Part shown: positions 8,089-14,409 of the stretch, in pieces
Layout of the letters: each line of letters starts with the position of its first letter
Numbering within the stretch: the first letter of the stretch is position 1
DNA from: Knoellia sp031844405
GTDB taxonomy: Bacteria; Actinomycetota; Actinomycetes; Actinomycetales; Dermatophilaceae
DNA: 64,000 bases
Direction: 5' to 3'
Assembly (NCBI GenBank): GCA_031844405.1
Contig: JAUZVC010000003.1
Coordinates: 1-64,000, forward strand
Made by a program: the position numbers and the translations under genes
The notes under the pieces: model-generated
Told to the model about the DNA's origin: nothing
The model's database searches: none
The model's input: the letters and a program-made list of their open reading frames with translations, nothing else

Positions 8089-8310
8089 ATGATGACGCCT
8101 CCGGAGTTCCTGAGGAGCGTGCGCACGGCGACCCGAGCTCGGACCCAGGTCCTCGTCGACCACCGTGCTGACGTGTTCCGTGCCGCCACCGGCGACTGGT
8201 GCTGGTCCTGCCGGTGCGGAGCCGGCGCCCACGCCGGCAGGACGCACACGGACCACCAGTGGATGTCGGCCGCAGCCGTCCTTCACGAGGCGGCTCACGC
8301 CGACGCGTGA
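8089..8310 (+). CDS. small Cys/Trp-rich protein, copy B
   Basis: 73 residues, with ATG 8089 preceded by GGAGGTGAGG, a good ribosome site. The N-terminal half (MMTPPEFLRSVRTATRARTQVL) looks like an amphipathic helix. The C-terminal half holds WCWSCRCGAGAHAGR and repeats the motif of the upstream gene. The two probably arose by tandem duplication and are likely co-transcribed. Function is unknown; a regulator or chaperone binding a metal through CxxCxC...H is possible. It is followed 120 bases later by the sirtuin gene. Confidence 0.55.
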   Translation: MMTPPEFLRSVRTATRARTQVLVDHRADVFRAATGDWCWSCRCGAGAHAGRTHTDHQWMSAAAVLHEAAHADA

Positions 8311-8418
8311 TCTGTGAGAGGGGGATGGTGGGCCTCCCCCGCATGGGAGGTGGTGCTGCCGTCCTGGGCGTCGGGGTCGGGGCCTAGCCGGCGCGAGGTC
8401 CTGTCGGCACGACCTGCC

Positions 8419-8424
8419 TACGAT
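8419..8424 (+). promoter_or_regulatory. -10 element of sirtuin gene, leaderless
   Basis: TACGAT, six bases, GTG 8431. This supports the short start of the sirtuin rather than upstream in-frame codons. Confidence 0.6.
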
Positions 8425-8430
8425 GAGCCG

Positions 8431-9327
8431 GTGACAGCCGATGGACCCGTGGCCGCGACGGTCGCCGAGGTGGCGGCGCTGCTGCGCGCCCGCGGACCGG
8501 CGCTCGTCCTCACCGGCGCCGGGATGTCGACGGAGAGCGGCATCCCGGACTACCGCGGACCTGACGGCAACCGCCGGGTGACCCCGATGTCGCACCAGGA
8601 GTTCACGGCGACGAGCGAGGCGCGACAGCGCTACTGGGCGCGCAGCTTCATCGGCTGGCAGCGGTTCACCGCGGCCGAGCCCAACGCCGGGCACCTCGCC
8701 GTCACCGACCTCCAGGCCGCAGGAGCCTTCGGACCCGTCATCACGCAGAACGTCGACGGCCTCCACCAGGAGGCCGGCACGCGCGAGGTCACCGAGCTCC
8801 ACGGCTCGCTCGCCGAGGTCGTCTGCCTCACGTGCGGCGAGCGGGTGGACCGCGACCTCGTCCAGGCCTTCATGGACGACGCGAACCCCGGCTTCGCCTT
8901 CCGGGCCCTCGGGTCGGTCGCCGACGGCTCGCAGGTGAGCAGCCAGATCCGCCCGGACGGCGACATCGTGCTCGCCGACGACGCGGTCCGCTCGTTCCTC
9001 GCGCCACGCTGTCTCGTGTGCGGGGAGGACACCCTCAAGCCGGACGTCGTCTTCTTCGGCGGGGCCGTCCCGCGTGACCGCGTGGACCGGTGCTTCGCCC
9101 TCACCGACGAGGCGCCGGTGCTCGTCGTCCTCGGCTCCTCGCTCAAGGTGATGAGCGGCTACCGGTTCGTGCGGCGTGCGGCCGCACACGGCATACCGGT
9201 GGTCGTCATCACGAGGGGCCCCACGCGAGGTGACGCCGAGACGACGCACCGGATCGATGCGTCGCTCGGCGTCACGTTGACGTCGCTGTCCCGCGAGGTG
9301 GGTGAGCGAGCCGACCGGGCGGGCTGA
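8431..9327 (+). CDS. Sir2 family NAD-dependent protein deacylase
   Basis: 298 residues with the complete sirtuin signature: TGAGMSTESGIPDYRGP (NAD loop, about 29-45), QNVDGLHQ, catalytic histidine H124 in ELHGS, a zinc ribbon of CLTC and CLVC pairs, KPDVVFFGG, and GSSLKVMSGYR. It removes acyl groups from lysines using NAD+, releasing nicotinamide. The leaderless promoter supports GTG 8431. An acidic insertion between the two Cys pairs (about 150-190) is longer than in CobB and resembles class II/U actinobacterial sirtuins. The gene is convergent with lexA, only three bases apart. Confidence 0.93.
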   Translation: MTADGPVAATVAEVAALLRARGPALVLTGAGMSTESGIPDYRGPDGNRRVTPMSHQEFTATSEARQRYWARSFIGWQRFTAAEPNAGHLAVTDLQAAGAFGPVITQNVDGLHQEAGTREVTELHGSLAEVVCLTCGERVDRDLVQAFMDDANPGFAFRALGSVADGSQVSSQIRPDGDIVLADDAVRSFLAPRCLVCGEDTLKPDVVFFGGAVPRDRVDRCFALTDEAPVLVVLGSSLKVMSGYRFVRRAAAHGIPVVVITRGPTRGDAETTHRIDASLGVTLTSLSREVGERADRAG

Positions 9328-9330
9328 GGG

Positions 9331-10080
9331 TCAGACGCGGCGCAGGACCGCGGTCACCTTGCCGAGGATGGTCGCGTGGTCGCCGTCGATCGGGTCGAAG
9401 GCGGGGTTGTGCGGGAGCAGCCACACCTTGCCGTCCTTGCGCTTGAAGGTCTTGACGGTCGCCTCGTTGTCGAGCATCGCCGCGACGATGTCGCCGTTGT
9501 CGGCTGTGGGCTGCTGGCGGACGACGACCCAGTCGCCGTCGCAGATGGCGGCGTCGATCATCGACTCGCCGACGACCTTGAGGAGGAACAGCGAGCCCTC
9601 GCCCACGATCTGCTTGGGCAGCGGGAAGACCTCGTCGACGGTCTCCTCGGCGAGGATCGGCACACCGGCCGCGATCTGGCCCAGGACCGGCACGTAGCTC
9701 GCCTCGGGCCGGGCGTCGCCGGAGCCGGTCGGATCGAGGTCCGCGTCGACGTCGTCGGGCGTCGCACCGCCGCGATAGCCACGGATGTCGCTCGGGGTGT
9801 CGGGGGAGACGACCTCGAGGGCGCGCGGGCGGTTGGGGTCGCGCCGCAGGTAGCCCTTCTTCTCCAGTGCGTTGAGCTGGTGCGACACCGAGCTGGGGGA
9901 GGTGAGGCCGACCGCCTGCCCGATCTCGCGCATGCTCGGCGGGTAGCCGCGGCGGTCGACGGAGTTGCGGATGACGTCGAGCACCTTGCGCTGACGCACG
10001 GTGAGCGTGCCGTCGCCGGGGTCGCGGTCGGGCAGCTCGTGGACCACGTCGTCGGCGGCCTCGCGGCGCTTGTCGCTCAT
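9331..10080 (-). CDS. lexA: SOS repressor LexA
   Basis: 249 residues. The N-terminal winged helix (about 25-85, LTVRQRKVLDVI, REIGQAVGLTSPSSVSHQL) binds SOS boxes. The C-terminal peptidase has the self-cleavage site A138-G139 (QIAAGVPI), the nucleophile S173 in VGESM and the general base K210. RecA filaments stimulate autocleavage after DNA damage. AGGAG precedes the ATG. The gene is divergent from a LysM-domain gene, the conserved actinobacterial arrangement. LexA boxes in the shared intergenic region imply autoregulation. A linker of about 40 residues between the domains is rich in Asp/Pro, common in actinobacteria. Confidence 0.95.
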   Translation of the reverse strand: MSDKRREAADDVVHELPDRDPGDGTLTVRQRKVLDVIRNSVDRRGYPPSMREIGQAVGLTSPSSVSHQLNALEKKGYLRRDPNRPRALEVVSPDTPSDIRGYRGGATPDDVDADLDPTGSGDARPEASYVPVLGQIAAGVPILAEETVDEVFPLPKQIVGEGSLFLLKVVGESMIDAAICDGDWVVVRQQPTADNGDIVAAMLDNEATVKTFKRKDGKVWLLPHNPAFDPIDGDHATILGKVTAVLRRV

Positions 10081-10167
10081 GCTCGTTCTCCTTGCGAAAG
10101 GGCGTTGTCAGTGGTGCCTGATTGGCTTCCTGACATGGCTTCAGCGTACGGAGTTCGAGCAGGTGTT

Positions 10168-10252
10168 TCAAACACCTGTTCGACGCGTGTCTTGAAGTCC
10201 TCGAACATCCGTGCTAGAAATCGTACAGGCGTTCTATCGAACGTCCTTTCGA
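10168..10252. promoter_or_regulatory. array of LexA (SOS) boxes
   Basis: Compared with the actinobacterial box TCGAAC-N4-GTTCGA there is TCAAACACCTGTTCGA at 10168-10183 (one mismatch) and TCGAACGTCCTTTCGA at 10237-10252 (one mismatch). Two weaker matches with two mismatches each lie between them: TCGAACATCCGTGCTA at 10201-10216 and TCGTACAGGCGTTCTA at 10221-10236, the latter abutting the last box. The last box ends 14 bases before the ATG of the divergent LysM gene, so LexA should block that promoter as well as its own. Confidence 0.75.
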
Positions 10253-10266
10253 CCCAGGAGGACCCC

Positions 10267-10668
10267 ATGAGTGCAGTCGCCTACGACGACAGGGCAGCCG
10301 GGTATGCCGTCCCGCTCCCGACGCGTCGCCCGGAGCGTCCGCGGCTGGTCCTCGTCCCCACCGGTGACGCCGTGCCGCGCACGCCGGCTCCCGCGCTGCG
10401 GCTGACCCGCGCGGGCCGGCTGGCCATCACGACGACCGTGCTGCTCGTCGCGCTCGCCGCGGCGTTCGTCGGGCTCACCGGCGGGGCGTCCGCGTCGGGA
10501 GCCCCGGTCACCGTCACCGTCGAGCAGGGCCAGACGCTCTCGCAGATCGCCGCCGAGCACATGAGCGACACCTCGCTCGCGACCGCTGTCGCCGAGCTCC
10601 AGCTCGCCAACGGCCTGAGCAGCGCCCAGGTGCGCGCCGGCCAGACCGTCGTCATCCCGCAGGACTGA
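10267..10668 (+). CDS. LysM protein, SOS cell-division suppressor (ChiZ/DivS type)
   Basis: 133 residues: a cytoplasmic N-terminus of about 50 residues, one transmembrane segment (about 58-77, ITTTVLLVALAAAFVGL), and a C-terminal LysM domain (about 84-132, VEQGQTLSQIAAEH ... VRAGQTVVIP) that binds peptidoglycan outside the cell. Genes with this architecture divergent from lexA (Rv2719c/ChiZ, DivS) stop septation during the SOS response. AGGAGG precedes the ATG and a LexA box overlaps the promoter. Function is assigned from architecture and position; sequence identity to ChiZ was not tested. In many relatives nrdR and nrdJ follow directly, but here they lie about 12 kb away. Confidence 0.82.
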   Translation: MSAVAYDDRAAGYAVPLPTRRPERPRLVLVPTGDAVPRTPAPALRLTRAGRLAITTTVLLVALAAAFVGLTGGASASGAPVTVTVEQGQTLSQIAAEHMSDTSLATAVAELQLANGLSSAQVRAGQTVVIPQD

Positions 10669-10767
10669 CCCGCCGTGCACTGACGACCCACGCACTCCGA
10701 GCCGCTTCGACCCCGGCTCGGACCTGAGTCCCAGGGCGAGCTTCGACCCCTCGCCGGCTCAGCACGG

Positions 10768-10799
10768 AGGGCGCCCCGCCATCTTTCGCGGGGCGCCCT
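10768..10799 (+). terminator. strong terminator after LysM gene
   Basis: AGGGCGCCCCGC, eight-base loop, GCGGGGCGCCCT: a perfect 12-bp stem followed by TTTGC. It lies 100 bases after the LysM stop and closes the SOS unit. Confidence 0.8.
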
Positions 10800-10871
10800 T
10801 TGCGTGCCCAGGGTGGGTCCCGGGACACGACCCGAGCGGGCGAGGTTGGCTTCGCCAGCGCACCGCGCCTG

Positions 10872-10944
10872 CGACTTCTTGCGGGGGAGCGACATCCGGA
10901 AGGGCGAAAGGCGGCCCTGGCTGTCGCTCCTGCGCAATAAGTCG
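10872..10944. repeat. imperfect palindromic element, copy 1
   Basis: Arms of 23 bases at 10872-10894 and 10922-10944 are nearly perfect reverse complements (two to three mismatches) around a 27-base centre. The outer ends are CGACTTCTTGC and GCAATAAGTCG. An element with the same outer 11 bases and almost the same length lies at 55457-55532. The pair suggests a dispersed REP-like family. It sits 25 bases before the VOC gene and could also act on its expression. Confidence 0.6.
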
Positions 10945-10968
10945 GGGCGGGGGACGCTTGGACGGTGC

Positions 10969-11436
10969 ATGACGGAATCCAGTGGTGGGCGCGTGCAGAA
11001 GGTCAGGCAGCTTCGGGTGGTCGTCGAGGCCGAGGACTACGACGAGGCGGTGCGGTTCTACCGCGACGTCCTCGGCATGGACGAGATCGCGGCGTTCTCC
11101 GAGGGTGGTGACGACCGGGTCGCGATCCTCGAGGCGGGACGCGCGACCTTCGAGATCGCGAGCCTTGCGCACAAGGTCGCGATCGACCGGGTCGAGGCCG
11201 CGGGCATTCCCAGCCCGAAGATCCGGATCGCCTTCGAGGTCGACGACTCGGCGAGTGCCACCCGCGCGGCCGCCGAGGCGGGCGCACAGGTCGTCGCCGA
11301 GCCCGTCCTCACGCCGTGGATGTCGCTCAACTCGCGCTTGGAAGCGCCGGCGGGCCTCACCGTGACGCTCTTCGAGGAGACCGAGGACTCCCACGAGCGC
11401 GCGCAACGCGAGGGGTTCGGGGTCAACGACGCGTGA
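10969..11436 (+). CDS. VOC superfamily protein (glyoxalase/bleomycin-resistance fold)
   Basis: 155 residues of one paired beta-alpha-beta-beta-beta unit set: LRVVVEAEDYDEAVRFYRDVLGM (about 15-37), then IRIAFEVDDSASATRAAAEAGA and the second half ending in PAGLTVTLFEE. VOC proteins are metal-dependent lyases, dioxygenases or drug-binding resistance proteins. The usual metal ligands are not obvious here, so the substrate and even catalysis are open. ATG 10969 is chosen because the upstream reading frame runs through the palindromic element. It is convergent with the next gene, 12 bases apart. Confidence 0.75.
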   Translation: MTESSGGRVQKVRQLRVVVEAEDYDEAVRFYRDVLGMDEIAAFSEGGDDRVAILEAGRATFEIASLAHKVAIDRVEAAGIPSPKIRIAFEVDDSASATRAAAEAGAQVVAEPVLTPWMSLNSRLEAPAGLTVTLFEETEDSHERAQREGFGVNDA

Positions 11437-11448
11437 GCGGGTCGCCCG

Positions 11449-12594
11449 TCAGGCGATGACGAGCTCGAGCGGGAGCTCGTGGAAGCTCGCGAGGAACGCC
11501 GCCGCCTCGGCGACTCCGTCCCGTTCCGGGGGAGTGAGGTCGACCTCGGCCCGGACGGTGACGACGACGCGCTTGGCCTCGACCTTCCGCTTGAACGTCC
11601 CGATGTCGCGACCATCGACGACGACGACCCCGCCGCCTGCCTCCGACACGAGCCGGGTCCGGTCGGCGTCGTGGTTGCGGCGGGGAAAGCCAGTGCTCGG
11701 GTAGGTCAGCGCCGCCTCGTCGAACGTCGACAGCAGGTATGCCGTGTGCTCGCGTGTCGTGCGCGCCGACACCGACGGGTCGAACCACAACGTCTCGCCC
11801 GCGCACTCGACCGCCTCGAGGGGGTGCGACGATCGCAGGCTCGGCGAGGTCGTGAGCTCGGCGGTGGCGGTCCGGATCTCGGTGAGGGTGAGCCCGCTCC
11901 AGCGCTGGAGGTCGCGCTCGGACGCCGGTCCGTGCCCGGCGTAGAAGCGGTGTGTCAGCTCGACGGCCGACTGAGCGCGTGGCCACCGGTCCGACGGTGA
12001 CGGCGGCACGACGTCGTCGACGAGGACGTAGGTGTGCTCCGTCCCTCGCGGCGGCCCCGAGCAGATGACCGACCGCACCTCGGCACAGATGAGCTGGTGG
12101 GCCATCGTCTCGCCGGGCCCGGGAAGCCCTCGCTCGGCGAAGACCGGCCCGAGCTCCTTGCGCGTCAGGGCGCGCCCGCCTGCGAGGAGATCGCAGAGAA
12201 GGTCGAGCCCGCGCTCGATGACGTCGGGCGTGATGCCGAGCTGTCGCTGGCGAGCGGCATCCGAGGACTCGACCTTGCCGCCGGTGAGTGCCTGGATCCA
12301 GCGCAGGTCCTCGGGCGCGACGTGGTGCCACGTCGGCCTCAGGATGTGCGTGCGCACGAAGGCGCCGCTCGCCTGCGCGGCCAGCACGCCGGCATACGTC
12401 GTCGTGCGGGACCGCATCGCCAGGGACTGTGCGGCGAGGGGCGCGTCCTGGCTCTGGACGCAGGTGAGCAGGCGCACGACGTCGGCCGGGTCGGACAGGG
12501 GTGCCGAGGCGAGTCGCTGGACGGCGAGGCGGCGGCGCAGCACCCAGTCGCGGCTGACGGAGCGGGGCGCGCTCGGGCTCTCGCTGCGAGTCAT
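11449..12594 (-). CDS. HTH_42 winged-helix protein, AlkZ-like glycosylase family
   Basis: 381 residues of the tandem winged-helix superfamily (HTH_42) that includes the DNA glycosylases AlkZ/AlkX. The hallmark QxQ pair is present as Q47-S48-Q49 in LLTCVQSQDAP. Later landmarks are LRPTWHHVAPEDLRWI (about 86-101), RFYAGHGPASERDLQRWSGL, and the C-terminal VVVDGRDIGTFKRK. AlkZ enzymes excise bases at interstrand crosslinks with the two glutamines. The DNA-repair role is inferred from the family. It is divergent from the SRPBCC gene (45 bases). ATG 12594 gives the usual family N-terminus. Confidence 0.8.
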   Translation of the reverse strand: MTRSESPSAPRSVSRDWVLRRRLAVQRLASAPLSDPADVVRLLTCVQSQDAPLAAQSLAMRSRTTTYAGVLAAQASGAFVRTHILRPTWHHVAPEDLRWIQALTGGKVESSDAARQRQLGITPDVIERGLDLLCDLLAGGRALTRKELGPVFAERGLPGPGETMAHQLICAEVRSVICSGPPRGTEHTYVLVDDVVPPSPSDRWPRAQSAVELTHRFYAGHGPASERDLQRWSGLTLTEIRTATAELTTSPSLRSSHPLEAVECAGETLWFDPSVSARTTREHTAYLLSTFDEAALTYPSTGFPRRNHDADRTRLVSEAGGGVVVVDGRDIGTFKRKVEAKRVVVTVRAEVDLTPPERDGVAEAAAFLASFHELPLELVIA

Positions 12595-12639
12595 GGCGAC
12601 ATCCTGTCGTGCAGGGCCGACACGCGCGAGGATGAGGGG

Positions 12640-13065
12640 ATGGAGCAGAGCACCGAGATCGACATCGACGCCCCACCCGCCCGGGTCTGGGAGGTCATGA
12701 GCGACGTCGAGCGCTGGCCGGAGTGGACCGAGACGGTCACCTCGGTGACGAGGCTCGATGCGGACAGCCTCGGGGTCGGGTCGCGGGTGCGCGTGGAGCA
12801 GCCGAAGCTGCCGCCGACGGAGTACGTCGTCACCGAGCTCGACCCCGGCGCCGGGTTCACGTGGGTGGCGACGGGTCCCGGCGTCCGCACGACCGCCCGG
12901 CACCGGATCTCCGCGGCCGGTTCCGGATCGAGGGTGCGCCTGTCGGTCGAGCAGTCCGGCCCGGTCGGGGCCGTCATGGGCCGGCTCTTCTTCAAGCGGC
13001 TCACCGACCGCTACCTCGCCACCGAGGCGGCCGGGCTCAAGGCGAGGTGCGAGGGCACGGTCTGA
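12640..13065 (+). CDS. SRPBCC family protein (polyketide cyclase-like)
   Basis: 141 residues with the START/SRPBCC pattern: EIDIDAPPARVWEVMSDVERWPEWTETV at the N-terminus, a central beta-sheet, and a long C-terminal helix (FFKRLTDRYLATEAAGLKARCEG). Such helix-grip proteins bind hydrophobic ligands or act as cyclases. Nothing indicates a particular substrate. It faces the HTH_42 gene and may share its promoter region. The start ATG 12640 is preceded by GAGGATGAGGGG, a weak ribosome site. Confidence 0.8.
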   Translation: MEQSTEIDIDAPPARVWEVMSDVERWPEWTETVTSVTRLDADSLGVGSRVRVEQPKLPPTEYVVTELDPGAGFTWVATGPGVRTTARHRISAAGSGSRVRLSVEQSGPVGAVMGRLFFKRLTDRYLATEAAGLKARCEGTV

Positions 13066-13135
13066 CGCCGCGACCCGAGCCGTGGCGCGTTGGCACAGCA
13101 GGCGGAACGGCATACGGGATCGCCGGAAGGCTCCC

Positions 13136-13735
13136 TCAGGTCGTGAGGGTGCGACGCATCGTGAGCCGCGGCATCTTGCTCGCCACCGCGTCGGTCGTGC
13201 CGACCACCTCGAAGCCGGCCTTCTCGAACATCGAGCGCGTGCCGACGAAGGCCATCGTGAGGTCCATCCGGCCCTTCGGGTCGACCGGGTGGGCCTCGAC
13301 CGCCGGCGCGCCCTGCGACCTCGCCCAGTCGACGGCGCCCTCGAGGAGGTGGCCGGTGACGCCGCGCCTGCGGAAGCCGCTGCGGACCACGACGCAGATG
13401 ATGCTCCAGACGGGGACGTCGTCGGTGGGCGGCATGAGCTTCGAGCGGTCGAGGCGGGTGATCTCCGATCGCGGGCTGATACTGCACCAACCCACGGGCT
13501 CGCCGTCGAGGTAGGTGACGACGCCCGGCGGGTGCGTGCGGCGGCCGAGCGCGCGGGCGGCCTGCTCGCGCTGGTCGGCGCCCTCGCCGCCGAGCTCCGT
13601 GATCTCTGCGGCTGTGAGCCGGTGGGAGAGGCACCAGCAGTGGGTGGCCCGACGGTTCGGGTTGACGACCGTGGCGAAGTCGTCGAACCGCGACGGTGTC
13701 ACCGGGTGCGTCTCCCACACGGGCTCGGTCGTCAT
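13136..13735 (-). CDS. GNAT family N-acetyltransferase
   Basis: 199 residues. The acetyl-CoA motif is VVVRSGFRRRGVTGHLLEGAV (R-x-x-G-x-G/A variant RRRGVTG) at about 115-135, preceded by VTYLDGEPVGWCSI and VPVWSIICVVV. The end MFEKAGFEVVGTTD is typical GNAT motif B. An N-terminal CWCLSHRL matches a subfamily whose members acetylate small molecules. The acceptor is unknown. A start nine bases upstream (13744) is equally possible; neither has a clear ribosome site. It follows the lipoprotein gene on the same strand. Confidence 0.8.
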   Translation of the reverse strand: MTTEPVWETHPVTPSRFDDFATVVNPNRRATHCWCLSHRLTAAEITELGGEGADQREQAARALGRRTHPPGVVTYLDGEPVGWCSISPRSEITRLDRSKLMPPTDDVPVWSIICVVVRSGFRRRGVTGHLLEGAVDWARSQGAPAVEAHPVDPKGRMDLTMAFVGTRSMFEKAGFEVVGTTDAVASKMPRLTMRRTLTT

Positions 13736-13785
13736 GAGCGGCATTCTGCACCCGTGGTCGACAGCTCCCGGCGGGCCCGGTCGGC

Positions 13786-14277
13786 TCAGCTGGGCCGAGG
13801 GCTGGCCGGCGAGGTGGCGCCGGGCGAGGCGTCCGCGGAGGGCAGGGCGCTCGGGTCGACGAGGACGAGGTCGACGTCCCACTGGCCGTCGCAGTCCGCA
13901 GCCCGCACGAGCGCCTGTCCCGCGGCGTAGTCGCCGGCCGTGAAGAACACCTCTGCCTCGAAGCCCTCATTGTCCATCCCGGCGGGCCGGAACCCGGCGG
14001 CCGTCACCGCGTCCTGGATCGCGACGGTGACCTCGTCGATCGGCCGGGTCGTCACGGCGCGGACGTTGACGTGGCCCTGGGTGGACACGACCCGGGTCAC
14101 CGTGCCGACACCGTCGAGCGACAACCCGTCGGGGAGGAGCTCGAGGTCGCCCGGCGGAGCGGCCGCCGGCACCGGACAGTCGGCACCGTCGGCGTCGGAC
14201 GAGCATCCGCCGAGGAGGCCCCCGGTGCACAGGAGGACGAGTGCTGGAGCGAGCCGGGCGCGAAGGGAGGGCGGCAC
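13786..14277 (-). CDS. small lipoprotein, unknown function
   Basis: 163 residues. A basic start, hydrophobic segment and lipobox LGGC place the acylated Cys at about 25. The mature part has an alternating beta/alpha pattern (VTRVVSTQGHVNVRAVTTRPIDEVTVAIQDAV) reminiscent of two-layer sandwich lipoproteins, then an Ala/Pro/Ser-rich tail. I do not recognise the family. GTG 14277 is supported by a leaderless promoter. The GNAT gene follows 50 bases downstream. Confidence 0.65.
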   Translation of the reverse strand: MPPSLRARLAPALVLLCTGGLLGGCSSDADGADCPVPAAAPPGDLELLPDGLSLDGVGTVTRVVSTQGHVNVRAVTTRPIDEVTVAIQDAVTAAGFRPAGMDNEGFEAEVFFTAGDYAAGQALVRAADCDGQWDVDLVLVDPSALPSADASPGATSPASPRPS

Positions 14278-14283
14278 GCGGCG

Positions 14284-14289
14284 AGTCTA
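14284..14289 (-). promoter_or_regulatory. -10 element of lipoprotein gene, leaderless
   Basis: On the minus strand TAGACT, six bases, GTG at 14277. The same geometry as at 1817, 3378 and 8419. Confidence 0.6.
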
Positions 14290-14409
14290 TGGACACTACC
14301 CGCGGGTAGTACCCATGGACCCCTCGCGGTGGTCAGTGCTGAGCACTAGGTTGTCGTCCATCGGTGCCGGCCAATGGGGGTCTGCGCCGGCCTACACGAA
14401 GGATCACAG

